NCBI GenBank assembly: GCA_038199755.1
Contig: JBBPYR010000207.1
Coordinates: 1-40,511, forward strand
Reading direction: 5' to 3'
DNA from: JBBPYR01 sp038199755
Lineage (GTDB): Bacteria; Chloroflexota; Ktedonobacteria; Ktedonobacterales; Ktedonobacteraceae
Length of the DNA: 40,511 bases
Position numbers and translations under genes: made by a program. How positions within the stretch are numbered: position 1 is the first letter of the stretch; every line of letters starts with the position of its first letter. Below the pieces are notes generated by a model. It searched no databases. It was not told where the DNA came from and worked only from the letters and a program-made list of their open reading frames with translations. Positions 23,722 to 31,933 of the stretch are shown here, one piece after another.

Positions 23722-25899
23722 CTACCCTGCCTCTTCATAGAGAGGTAGCGTAAACCAGAAGGTCGAGCCTTGTCCGGGTGTGCTGTGAACACCAACCGCA
23801 CCGCCATGGCTACTCACGATCGTCTCACAGATGTACAAGCCAATGCCGAGGCCAACGCTAGAGCCACTTTGCACCATAATCCCCGGCACCTGATAGAAGC
23901 GTTCCCACAGATGAACCATCTGCTCAGAGGCAAGGCCGGGACCTTTATCAGAAACCTCGACACGAGCAGCATTCCCCTCCACCGAGAGGCGTACAGCAAC
24001 GGCAGCGGTGGTAGCCGAATATTTGAGGGCATTGGTGAGATAATTCGTCACCACCTGCCCAATGCGGTCGGCATCAGCAAAAACATGTACGCCATTACCA
24101 GGGAGCTGCAAGCTAATCGTGTGCGAGATAGCCATCTGCCGCTGCTCTTGAACCGCGTTACTGACAACCTCTACCAGATCACACGCTGCCAAGTTCAAGC
24201 GCAATTTATTCGTATGAATACGTGAAACATCGACCAGATCATTGACCAGCCGATTCAGCAGTTCCGCCTGTGCATCAGCTTTCTGAAACAGGTGTTGCAG
24301 CGCTTCAAACGCACCTACCAGCTCATCGGACACACAAGGCGGTTGAGCCATAAATCGCGTCAACTTAATATCCGCGACCTGAATATAGCCCTTCATGGCG
24401 GTAAGCGGCGTTCTCAGTTCATGGCTGGCAATACCTAGAAAATCATCCATTCTGCGATTCGCCTCGCGCAGACTCACTTCATTCGCATGGGCCTCAGTTC
24501 GTTGACGCTCCAAGCGATCACGCTCAATCACCAATGCGATCAGCCTACCCGTCGCCTGAGCCAGAGCTATCTCGTCAGTGTCATAGTCGTAGTCAATATC
24601 ACCATAGTCAAGCGAAAGCACCCCAATCAACTGCTCATTTAAAGCTATTGGCACCAGTAACGGATGAGAAACACCAACCTCTGCCCATATATTGAACGGT
24701 GGTATTGTAGCATCGAGCACAAACACTTCATTTAACTGTAAACGCTTGATAACCGAAGCATAGGCATTACTTTCCTTCAAGCTTTGGCCAATCCTTTGTG
24801 CATTCCGTTCTTGTTCAGCAGAGAAGCCGATGTAGACCGCAGGTTGTAATACGCCAGCATCATCAACCAGAGTGATCGATGCATGCATGCAACCCAGCGT
24901 CTTGTGCGCCATCTTTACCAAGCGAGTAACCGTCTCCTGAGTAGCAGTGATCGACGTTACTTGCGACTCTTCGTGGGCAGTGTCCCTTTGCACAAGCGTT
25001 TCTGCCATTGTCAGCAAAGCACCCAGTGCATGATGTGTGCGCTTCTCTAGTTGGCGTCGTGTAGTTACATCACGTAATACAACGACGGCACCAGACAAGC
25101 GACCATCAACAGCGTAAATGGGAGCACCAGTCACGCTAATCTGTACCTTTTGTCCTTGTGCTCCCAATGCCTGAACATCAGCGGCTTCTGTCCCAGTCAA
25201 CACCTCGCCTTTCAGCACACGCGTGATAGGCAATTGTTCAAAAAGGAGTGGTGTACCCTGCTCATCACAGACTGCGAAGTGTGCTGCACGCTCGGCTAAA
25301 GGAAATGTTTCTGCAAGAGAAAAGAGTTGACGAGCCGCCTTATTTGAGCGACGGATATTGCCCTCGTCATCAAAAATAAGCACACTATCAGCGATAGCCT
25401 CAAACGTAGCTTCTAACTCACTGGCTCGTTTGTACTGCTCATACTCAGCCGCAGCAACGCGCTTATGGACAGTTTCACGCTGCACGGTAATAATAGAAAT
25501 AAGCGACCCCACTACGACAAACGGCAGCATTTGCGCAAAACTTTTCGCGGTAATAATATCAAACCGAAAGGTAAACGTTGCAGGAAAATAAAAAAAGTCA
25601 AGCGCAAGCCCACATAACGCCACAGTGAGCAAGGCAGGACCCAGACCCCAGACGTAAGCCACTAGCAAAATAATAAAAAAGAAGGGGGCACCAGGAAAAT
25701 GAAAGGCAGGGAGAAAGAAAAACTCCAGCTTGAGTACAGCAAGACCCAGACCAACCAGTAGCGGACTGAAAAGATAACCAAACGGATCATGTAACCAAAA
25801 AGAGCCGTGTTGCTTGGCGTGAGGTACATCACGGCTGGCCTCACCGAGAGGCAATGATTTTGGCTCATGATAGTGTGAGATTGCGCGTTTGTGCAGCAA
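23722..25899 (-). CDS. KdpD-like membrane sensor histidine kinase with PAS and GAF domains
   Basis: A histidine kinase of 725 residues. The N-terminus has four closely packed membrane segments (about 42-60, 72-86, 88-105 and 121-139), of the DUF4118 type found in KdpD. Then come a PAS domain (about 158-285), a GAF domain (about 310-460), HisKA with GIASHELRTPL and the phosphorylated His493, and a HATPase_c domain (NYLTNALKYSATT, VSDKGPGLASEQ, GLGIGLYI). The TTG start at 25899 has only a weak ribosome site. No response regulator gene is adjacent, so it is an orphan kinase here. The output partner is elsewhere. Confidence 0.92.
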   Translation of the reverse strand: MLHKRAISHYHEPKSLPLGEASRDVPHAKQHGSFWLHDPFGYLFSPLLVGLGLAVLKLEFFFLPAFHFPGAPFFFIILLVAYVWGLGPALLTVALCGLALDFFYFPATFTFRFDIITAKSFAQMLPFVVVGSLISIITVQRETVHKRVAAAEYEQYKRASELEATFEAIADSVLIFDDEGNIRRSNKAARQLFSLAETFPLAERAAHFAVCDEQGTPLLFEQLPITRVLKGEVLTGTEAADVQALGAQGQKVQISVTGAPIYAVDGRLSGAVVVLRDVTTRRQLEKRTHHALGALLTMAETLVQRDTAHEESQVTSITATQETVTRLVKMAHKTLGCMHASITLVDDAGVLQPAVYIGFSAEQERNAQRIGQSLKESNAYASVIKRLQLNEVFVLDATIPPFNIWAEVGVSHPLLVPIALNEQLIGVLSLDYGDIDYDYDTDEIALAQATGRLIALVIERDRLERQRTEAHANEVSLREANRRMDDFLGIASHELRTPLTAMKGYIQVADIKLTRFMAQPPCVSDELVGAFEALQHLFQKADAQAELLNRLVNDLVDVSRIHTNKLRLNLAACDLVEVVSNAVQEQRQMAISHTISLQLPGNGVHVFADADRIGQVVTNYLTNALKYSATTAAVAVRLSVEGNAARVEVSDKGPGLASEQMVHLWERFYQVPGIMVQSGSSVGLGIGLYICETIVSSHGGAVGVHSTPGQGSTFWFTLPLYEEAG

Positions 25900-25963
25900 A
25901 ACTTCTTGACCAACCCTTCTACGTACCTACTCATAAATATGTATGGTGCAGCTTATATTCGAT

Positions 25964-25992
25964 AGTATAACGTATACAAAACAATATAGCAA
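25964..25992 (-). promoter_or_regulatory. Candidate promoter of the KdpD-like kinase gene
   Basis: On the minus strand TTGCTA (25987-25992), 17 bases, TATACT (25964-25969), about 65 bases before the start codon in a strongly AT-rich stretch. Confidence 0.45.
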
Positions 25993-26069
25993 ACATATCA
26001 AGAATTACGGTTTTTTATGGACATTACCAAAATAAACTGGTACTAGCGCGGGCAATGCTGTAGGCATCG

Positions 26070-26085
26070 GTAGGGACCCGCTCCC
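26070..26085 (+). repeat. Solitary half of a GTAGGGAC repeat
   Basis: GTAGGGACCCGCTCCC resembles the ends of the dispersed palindromes. No partner arm is found nearby. Confidence 0.4.
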
Positions 26086-26132
26086 AGTTTTCATTTTATG
26101 ATTATGGTGTTGCCCTGCTATACATGCAAGAT

Positions 26133-26774
26133 TTAGCCAGCCACTCGTCCTTGTAGATAGCCTAACATGGGAAACGGGCCACGTTGCCACTCAACTTGGA
26201 GAAAGCCAGCCTCCTCAAGCAGCAATGGCAGGTCTTGCAATCCCTCTTCCAAAGCGGAATGAAAGGGAGGACGATGTGTCGAACGCAGAAAATCAACCAA
26301 CAGCACACGCCCCCCAGGTTTGAGCACACGCTGTATCTCGACCAGGCCTTGCTGCTTGAGGGTATGTGGCAAATGATGGAAGACAAGACTACTCACAACA
26401 ACATCAAAGCTAGCATCGGCAAAAGACAAGGCCTCGATAGGTTCGACGCGGAAATCAATCGTCAGGTGACGACGCATCGCCTTTTGACGAGCACGTGCGA
26501 TCATCTCTGGAGAAGCATCGATACCCGCAACCTGTCCTGCCGCTCCCACACGGCGGGCAACCTCTATTGCAAGATCCCCAGTTCCACAACCAACATCAAG
26601 GACCGACTCACCAGGGGTAATGTGAGCCAGGCTGGCGGTACGTGAGCGCAAGACCGTGGCCTGTCCCAAGGTCAGCAAAAAGACGAGCAAATCATAGCGC
26701 GTGGCCCAGTGAATTGTGCGCCCCTCAGTTTCAGGATGCCCCACCGAATGGGGCGAGTGGAAAGTTCTCGACAT
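26133..26774 (-). CDS. Class I SAM-dependent methyltransferase
   Basis: A methyltransferase of about 213 residues. Motif I is SVLDVGCGTGDLAIEVA, which binds SAM; IDASPEM is motif post-I, with the acid that contacts the ribose; FDVVVSSLVFHHL and RVLKPGGRVLLVDF are motifs II and III of the UbiE/Methyltransf_11 group. The substrate is a small molecule that cannot be named. I chose the ATG at 26774 because AAAGGAG precedes it; an upstream in-frame start would add ten residues but would sit close to the operator. The gene is divergent from a TetR regulator. Confidence 0.88.
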   Translation of the reverse strand: MSRTFHSPHSVGHPETEGRTIHWATRYDLLVFLLTLGQATVLRSRTASLAHITPGESVLDVGCGTGDLAIEVARRVGAAGQVAGIDASPEMIARARQKAMRRHLTIDFRVEPIEALSFADASFDVVVSSLVFHHLPHTLKQQGLVEIQRVLKPGGRVLLVDFLRSTHRPPFHSALEEGLQDLPLLLEEAGFLQVEWQRGPFPMLGYLQGRVAG

Positions 26775-26796
26775 AGCAACTCCTTTAGTGTATGAT

Positions 26797-26820
26797 GAAC
26801 TCATTGTTCGTTAGTGAACA
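26797..26820. promoter_or_regulatory. Candidate TetR operator between the divergent genes
   Basis: Overlapping inverted repeats GAAC-n5-GTTC (26797-26809) and TGTTC-n6-GAACA (26805-26820). They sit about 15 bases upstream of the methyltransferase ribosome site, where binding by the divergent TetR protein would block transcription. Confidence 0.5.
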
Positions 26821-26955
26821 TAAGATACGTTCTCTGCTTTTAGTATGGCCGAGAATTGGGGCATACACAAGAAGCAAAACAACACAAACGTCTGCTAACA
26901 GACAATCAGTCCAAATTGTTCGGCAGTGTGTGAAAGGTATAAGAGGATAAAGAGA

Positions 26956-27561
26956 GTGAGGCGTGTACTGAAAGAGAAGAAAACAGATCGTCGTTCCCTA
27001 CGCACACAACGTTTGCTCGGTCAAGCCTTGGTTGCGTTACTGGTGGAGAAGAAACGCTATGAGGACATCACCATTCAGGATATCTTGGAGCGCGCAGATA
27101 TCGGGCGGTCAACCTTTTACGAACACTTCTGGGATAAAGAAGACCTGATGTGTAGCCAGATTGAAGGCGTCATCGACCATCTCGACCAGCACATCGAGCA
27201 CTTCGAGCATACTGAAAGAGCTGGACAGCATAGAACGGACCTCCTGCCAAGCCTTGCCTTGTTCCAGCACGTCTACGAGCAGCATCACCTCTACCAAGCA
27301 CTCCTGCATGGACAGGGTATTGAGATCGTTACCCATGCATTTCAGAATCACCTTCGCACACGGATCGAGACACGGATACGAGCAGTAAAAGGAAAAGAAA
27401 TCGCGGACGATCAGCTTGCCGCAGTGTCAGCGTATATTGCAGGGGCATTCATGACACTCCTGCAATGGTGGCTCGAAACAGATATGGCATGGCCACCCGA
27501 ACGCATAGACACCCTCTTCCGCGATCTCATCCTGCCAGGAGTCCATCACCTCTTAGCCTGA
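26956..27561 (+). CDS. TetR/AcrR-family transcriptional regulator
   Basis: A regulator of about 201 residues. The N-terminal helix-turn-helix is clear: ALVALLVEKKRYEDITIQDI, then ILERADIGRSTFYEHFWDKEDL. The C-terminal half is a helical ligand and dimer domain with FMTLLQWWLETDMAWPPE, as in the TetR_C_33-like group. A GTG start at 26956 preceded by AGAGGA gives a protein opening close to the basic DNA-binding part; another GTG ten codons upstream is possible. It probably represses itself and the divergent methyltransferase through 26797-26820. The inducer is unknown. Confidence 0.85.
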   Translation: MRRVLKEKKTDRRSLRTQRLLGQALVALLVEKKRYEDITIQDILERADIGRSTFYEHFWDKEDLMCSQIEGVIDHLDQHIEHFEHTERAGQHRTDLLPSLALFQHVYEQHHLYQALLHGQGIEIVTHAFQNHLRTRIETRIRAVKGKEIADDQLAAVSAYIAGAFMTLLQWWLETDMAWPPERIDTLFRDLILPGVHHLLA

Positions 27562-27590
27562 CATCAACAGATATTCATATCCCCCTTTTG

Positions 27591-27677
27591 CTGTAGGGAC
27601 CAGCTTGAGCGCGTCCCGTAGCTGTTGGCGAATCGCTTATCAACGGGTACCGGACGCGCTCAAGCTGGTCCCTACAG
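27591..27677. repeat. Complete short palindrome with 26-bp perfect arms
   Basis: Arms 27591-27616 and 27652-27677 are perfect inverted repeats beginning CTGTAGGGACCAGCTTGAGC, separated by a 35-base core. The core contains GTTGGCGAATCGCTTATCAA then CGGGTACC, whose complement matches the core of 19484-19560. It lies just after the TetR gene. Confidence 0.9.
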
Positions 27678-27744
27678 CGGTTTCCGTTGTTACCAGTTTC
27701 ATTCGTTCACCTCCATTTGCGCGTCCCAATTCAATATCCTGCAC

Positions 27745-27774
27745 TTGTCATGAGCCCCTACTAGGGCATACTAT
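27745..27774 (+). promoter_or_regulatory. Candidate promoter of the VOC gene
   Basis: TTGTCA at 27745-27750, 18 bases, TACTAT at 27769-27774, about 50 bases before the VOC start. Both boxes match consensus at five of six positions. Confidence 0.5.
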
Positions 27775-27823
27775 TACATATGAGACCAAACGGTGTATGT
27801 TTAGCTAGAAAAGAGCACACCCT

Positions 27824-28273
27824 ATGATTACAGGTATCGGGCATGTCGCATTTCGCGTCACAAACTTGCAGCGAGCACTGGACTTCTACTGCAACAAACT
27901 AGGTTTCACAGAAGCCTTTCGCCTCGAACAAGACGGGCAACCTTCACCCTGGATTGTGTATATTCAGATAGCGCCCGGCTCTTTTATCGAGTTATTTCCC
28001 GACGAGCAAGCTGCTCCTGGCCCACCATCCCCACTTGATCCGCTTGCGAGCTACAAACACGTGTGCCTGCTCGTCGACGATATGACAACCACCCTGCAAG
28101 AGTTAGCGGCACACGGCCTTGCAATTCCTGGCTCCCCGAAACAGGGGTTAGACTTCAACGTGCAATACTGGCTTCGCGATCCCGATGGCAACCCTATCGA
28201 ATTGATGCAGATTATGCCCAATTCGCCACAAGCCGCCGCCGATAAGAGGATGCAAGCGAGCAGAGGGCAGTAA
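27824..28273 (+). CDS. VOC-family metalloprotein (glyoxalase/dioxygenase-like)
   Basis: A protein of 149 residues built of two beta-alpha-beta-beta-beta units. The likely metal ligands are His7 (GIGHVAF), Glu56 (FIELFP), His79 (YKHVCLLV) and Glu126 (NPIELMQ), the 2-His 2-Glu set of glyoxalase I and related lactoylglutathione-lyase-like enzymes. YWLRDPDGNPIEL is the family's typical closing motif. The reaction is not known; candidates are isomerisation, epimerisation or small-molecule resistance. The ribosome site is weak (AAAGAG), but the ATG is the only start before the first strand. Confidence 0.87.
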   Translation: MITGIGHVAFRVTNLQRALDFYCNKLGFTEAFRLEQDGQPSPWIVYIQIAPGSFIELFPDEQAAPGPPSPLDPLASYKHVCLLVDDMTTTLQELAAHGLAIPGSPKQGLDFNVQYWLRDPDGNPIELMQIMPNSPQAAADKRMQASRGQ

Positions 28274-28385
28274 CAGCCAAACTCCGGTCTAAGGGCAAGC
28301 AGAAGCAAGTGGAGGCTCATCGCTCATCCAACTGCCCTGCTGCCACTCGCACAAAAGGACTTGATCCTGATATGCCTTCAGGCCA

Positions 28386-28919
28386 TCAAAGAGCACTGCT
28401 CAAGGGCCGTTTGATAGCATACAGACGGAAATGCTGTTCCCACTGATCCACATCGCGCTCGTAGCGCATGCCAATCTTCTCGGCAATGTGGATGGAGGCT
28501 ACGTTTTCTGGCGGAATGAGTGAAATCACACGCAGCAAGCCCAGTTGCTGTAGTCCATAGTTTTTGAGAGCCTCGATCCCTTCCAAAGCGAGGCCACGTT
28601 GCCAATACTCTGGCGCCAGAATATATGCCAGTTCTATTTCTGGCCGCTCCTCTACTTCCTGCTTGAGCAGTCCGCACTGGCCAATAAAACGCTGGTCGCT
28701 CTTCTGAATGGTGGCAAAGAACGAGTGTCCAAACATCTCATATTCACGGATATACTTGTTCAAAATGTACTGCACCTCAGATTTGCTGCGTGTCCCCCCC
28801 AGGAAGTGCATTGCCTCTGGATCAGCATAGAGTGCGGCTAAGTCATCCAGATCAGAAAGCCTCAATGGTCGAAATATCAGGTGCTCCGTTTCGACAATAA
28901 TCAAAGTATTTTCAGTCAT
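28386..28919 (-). CDS. RimJ/RimL-like GNAT acetyltransferase
   Basis: A protein of 177 residues of the Acetyltransf_3 group. It opens with TEHLIFRPLRLSDLDDL, typical of RimJ/RimL relatives, and has IGQCGLLKQ, ELAYILAPEYWQRGLALEGI as strand 4 with the acyl-CoA pyrophosphate loop QRGLAL, and VASIHIAEKIGMRYERD at the C-terminus. Such enzymes acetylate the N-termini of proteins or small amines. AGAGGAT precedes the ATG. It appears to be a single-gene unit convergent with the VOC gene. Confidence 0.88.
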   Translation of the reverse strand: MTENTLIIVETEHLIFRPLRLSDLDDLAALYADPEAMHFLGGTRSKSEVQYILNKYIREYEMFGHSFFATIQKSDQRFIGQCGLLKQEVEERPEIELAYILAPEYWQRGLALEGIEALKNYGLQQLGLLRVISLIPPENVASIHIAEKIGMRYERDVDQWEQHFRLYAIKRPLSSAL

Positions 28920-29079
28920 ACAATCCTCTCTCTCCTATATGTTCAATCAATCTTCGCCTGGAAACGAAAAACGGGTATCTGGATGCAGGAAATTATAGGC
29001 ATAAGAACCTCTCTGTTTCCTACAACGAGAACGCACACAATGTCGTCACGCGAACCTTTACAAGCAGAACAAAGACGTT

Positions 29080-30084
29080 CTACGATCTCTTCACCGTCAA
29101 GTGAGGAAGGAGCAGCGTTTGTTGCTCACCCCATCTTCCCACCCACGTATGGGTGTAAACGATTGCTGCTTGTTGTTCCTCAATCTCACGGACAGCTAGG
29201 TCTTCTTCTCCTGCTCGTAGAGAGCAACGCAAACGCATGGTATAGCTTTCAGCAGCCCCTATGGTACATTCAACCTCCAAAGCGTACTTCCCCCATTGTA
29301 TCGGGGCTACACGATAGACCGCACCCACTCGACGTAAGGCATGCGGAAACACAGGGGCAACCGTCACCACCCCGGCTTCATCTTCGTGCAACCCCAGCAC
29401 ATAGCGTATCAGCAGATGGATGCTCAAGGCTCCCCAGCCATACCCCTCGATACCTGCGTTGGCATAATCGACATCTTGTCCCTCGCTTGTTGGGATGGTG
29501 CGCCGATACTCACGTGTGACACCAGGGAGCCCACCCTGCTCGTCCAGTTCCCTAGCATCTGAGCTGCGATAAGATGCATCAATGAAGCGATAGGCCAGCT
29601 CGACAGCATCTTCGTGCATTTGCGCCGCCGCCGCTGCCCCGATGAGCGTCATCACCACAGGCGGCCACGAGAGCGGTGCCCAACCAGAGCTATGCATAGG
29701 CGGTTGCGCCAGATAGGAGCGCAGTTGTTCCACGTGACCCCAACCCGCGGCCCCACAAAAAACGGGTGCCAGATGCATCGCGTCTTGCTGGCTGGACCAC
29801 TCCATTGCCACAGAGTCATAGTCACGAAACCAGCCATTTTGCCACATCTTCCGCGTCTTGATGGTAAATTCATGGGCGATTACGCCCCATTGACTCGCCT
29901 CTGCCGCGAAATCAACGCCAGCCACAGGCGCACCGTCTTGCGCAAGCACCGTAGCCCAGCGCGCGAGAATGTCAGCCGCCTGCGCCATACTCGCTTGCAG
30001 GTCTGCCGATCGGACATGTTGGATGATGGTGCCGCCCGTCTGTTGCGGCCCAAAGCGGCTTGAGACATCCTGCCCACTCTCCCA
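29080..30084 (-). pseudogene. 5'-truncated MGH1-like glycosidase
   Basis: About 335 codons that match the C-terminal part of the full-length paralogue at 31934-33934. The shared stretch begins at WESGQDVSSRFGPQQTGGT and includes WFRDYDSV, DTMHLAP or DAMHLAP, LSWPPVV, GGLPGVTREY and YANAGIEGYGWGALSIHLL. The first ~370 residues of the barrel are missing. The frame is open upstream only to a TAG near 30140, and no start codon with a ribosome site precedes the homologous part; an ATG at 29988 would start inside the barrel. No internal stop is seen, so decay is recent or the fragment is kept. Confidence 0.75.
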
Positions 30085-30396
30085 GAAAAATGAGTCGCAA
30101 AAATGGTACTTTGTCGGGGTAAACGCGGGCGGATACTACCTTAATCCGGCTCTGTTGGCGGGTGTAGCGTGATGTGTAACAGTGTCACATAGAGGTTACA
30201 CGTGTTGTTACAAGAAAGGGCTACAACGAGGTAGCCTTATTGCGCCCCGAGGAGCGACTTATGAGGTTATTATAGCATAATGGAACGAGGTTGGATTCTC
30301 CTCGCGTGGCTGCACCGTCCTTACCGTAGCTTAGCGATATGGCGGAGTAGGAAGTTAGCACCGCTTGTGGCTTCCTACTCCGCTGCTCTCCGAGAG
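30085..30396. other. Gap between the truncated glycosidase and the RIO kinase
   Basis: No coding region is supported. TGTAACA-type motifs cluster at 30174-30208, including TGTGTAACAGTGTCACA and GTTACACGTGTTGTTAC. A hairpin follows at 30342-30383. Confidence 0.5.
30342..30383. terminator. 13-bp perfect hairpin after the RIO kinase gene
   Basis: GCGGAGTAGGAAG at 30342-30354 pairs with 30371-30383 around a 16-base loop. It lies 14 bases beyond the RIO kinase stop and could end its transcript; there is no T-run. Confidence 0.45.
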
Positions 30397-31407
30397 CTAG
30401 AACAGTTCTGGCAGTGGTCCCATACGACGTGTCCACATGTCGCGAGCGATTTCGGACGCGTCGCACTGCACGCCGTAGCGAGCGAAGTACTGACAGGTGC
30501 GCTCGATATCACGGACGAAGAGTGAGAACACGTCCGAATTGTGATAAGGGTCGACGGCCTGGGCAAAGTCGATCAAGGTGACTTTTCCTTCCCAATAGAG
30601 GATGTTATGTGCTGAAAGGTCGCCGTGGATACGCCCGTGCGTCAGGGCCAGCTCGATGTTGCGCAGAATGCACATAGAATGTTCACGCGCCTCCTCCGGT
30701 TCAAGAGTCACGTCGCTCAGCCGCGGTGCAGGCTGATCCTTGATGCCGATGTATTCCATCAGGATAGTGTTGCCAATGTGGGCCAATGGTCGGGGAACGT
30801 CGGCAGCATGCTCATACATGATGCGCTGCGTTTGGTATTCATACTCGATCCAGGACGCGACCTGGGCGGTACGCCCCTTTTCCGTCTTGCGCGTAGCGGC
30901 ACTACCGCGGCGGCTGTTGCCGTGTTCTGCCTGCCCTTGTTCGTCGCGCTGCACCCGACTGTATCGATAGACGGCATCGTTGCGCAGGGCACGGAACATA
31001 CGTGGGCGATAAATCTTCGCCGCCAGAAACTCCTGGCCTGTATTAGGATGAGCCAAGCAGCAGAACACCGTCGCTTCCTTGCCACTACTGACTTCGTGGA
31101 CGATGTCCGTGATAAGTTTCTGATCATACAGTGGGGTGAGCGACGAGAGTATCCAGGGGGCGTCACGTCTTCCGGCCAGGAACGCTGGTTGAAACGTTGG
31201 TTCCTGCTGTTGCTCAGCTTGTGGCTCGTAGTCGTATGCCTGCTGCTTAAGCCAACGTTGCACTTGTGAACTGCCCTCATAGCTCGCTTTTTTCGTCGGT
31301 TTGACGTGGCTAGCTTTGCGTAAAAGGTAGCGTTCGCGGGCATCGGGCTTCATTTTAACAAAGGTAACGGGTTCTTCTTCAAAATCATCTTCAAATGATC
31401 GACTCAA
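30397..31407 (-). CDS. RIO1-family serine kinase
   Basis: A kinase of about 336 residues in the RIO1 group. In the kinase lobe, SSGKEATVF is the short RIO loop that replaces the usual glycine-rich loop, AAKIYR holds the ATP-binding lysine (about 131), IHGDLSAHNIL carries the catalytic HGD (about 261-263), and LIDFAQAVD the metal-binding aspartate (about 280). A 90-residue charged N-terminal extension precedes it. RIO proteins act in ribosome assembly in archaea and eukaryotes; bacterial members are less studied. TTG at 31407 is the likely start, since AAAAGGAG lies 8 bases upstream; a GTG 17 codons earlier has no ribosome site. It stands between two MGH1 copies. Confidence 0.88.
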   Translation of the reverse strand: MSRSFEDDFEEEPVTFVKMKPDARERYLLRKASHVKPTKKASYEGSSQVQRWLKQQAYDYEPQAEQQQEPTFQPAFLAGRRDAPWILSSLTPLYDQKLITDIVHEVSSGKEATVFCCLAHPNTGQEFLAAKIYRPRMFRALRNDAVYRYSRVQRDEQGQAEHGNSRRGSAATRKTEKGRTAQVASWIEYEYQTQRIMYEHAADVPRPLAHIGNTILMEYIGIKDQPAPRLSDVTLEPEEAREHSMCILRNIELALTHGRIHGDLSAHNILYWEGKVTLIDFAQAVDPYHNSDVFSLFVRDIERTCQYFARYGVQCDASEIARDMWTRRMGPLPELF

Positions 31408-31933
31408 AGCAATTGCTCCTTTTGATGGTAGGGACACCTGATGTTTTCTTTGTTCCACTTTGGGGTAGGATAGGGCAGAGTAAACTCCTCTCCGTGGCGC
31501 GAATAGACCCGGAAAGTATACGGTAAGGAAACCAATCGGTCACTCCTTCAGGGAAAATGGGCATAGAATCAGGCGGGAAGAATGATGAGAAAGTGGGAAC
31601 CGCAGCTCCGAGGGATATCACAAGCCTTCTATGGCAGGAGCGTGCCACAGGCTAAACATCATAGGAGGCAATCACGAGCCATTGATCGCTCGTAGCAAAA
31701 CAGAGAAGTGCTGTGTCTAGCGTCCAGACAACGTGGGAAAGCGCACTAACTCTTTTAGAGAATTATCCTATAGGATGTCAGAAGCCAGGGTATGCTCAGG
31801 AAGGAATACCACCGGGTGCGGAAACCGCAGGAATAACAAATGCTACCATATATGCACCTCCATTAAGTGATTTGTTCTTGGGGAACTATACCACATACTT
31901 CTGGGAATAGCAAGAAAAGGCGTTACCTGATCA
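31408..31933. other. Unassigned gap of about 530 bases
   Basis: Nothing recognisable as a gene. Several short open frames exist on both strands, the longest (31713-31910, rightward) of 65 codons with no ribosome site. The stretch 31765-31776 is a perfect palindrome (ATCCTATAGGAT), and a small hairpin (TGCGG/CCGCA) lies at about 31817-31829. On the minus strand GGAGGTG precedes an ATG at about 31851, opening only 17 codons. This would be the RIO leader. Confidence 0.4.

Noticed and set aside
31730..31830. Cobalamin-riboswitch-like fragment (GAAGCCAGG) on the plus strand
   Set aside because: The other conserved boxes are missing and no rightward gene follows; the next gene is convergent.
31713..31910. 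A 65-codon rightward open frame
   Set aside because: GTG start without ribosome site, no similarity to known domains, and convergent with the glycosidase gene.
31600..31930. Possible group II intron or insertion-sequence remnant
   Set aside because: No domain V hairpin, no reverse transcriptase or transposase motif in any frame.
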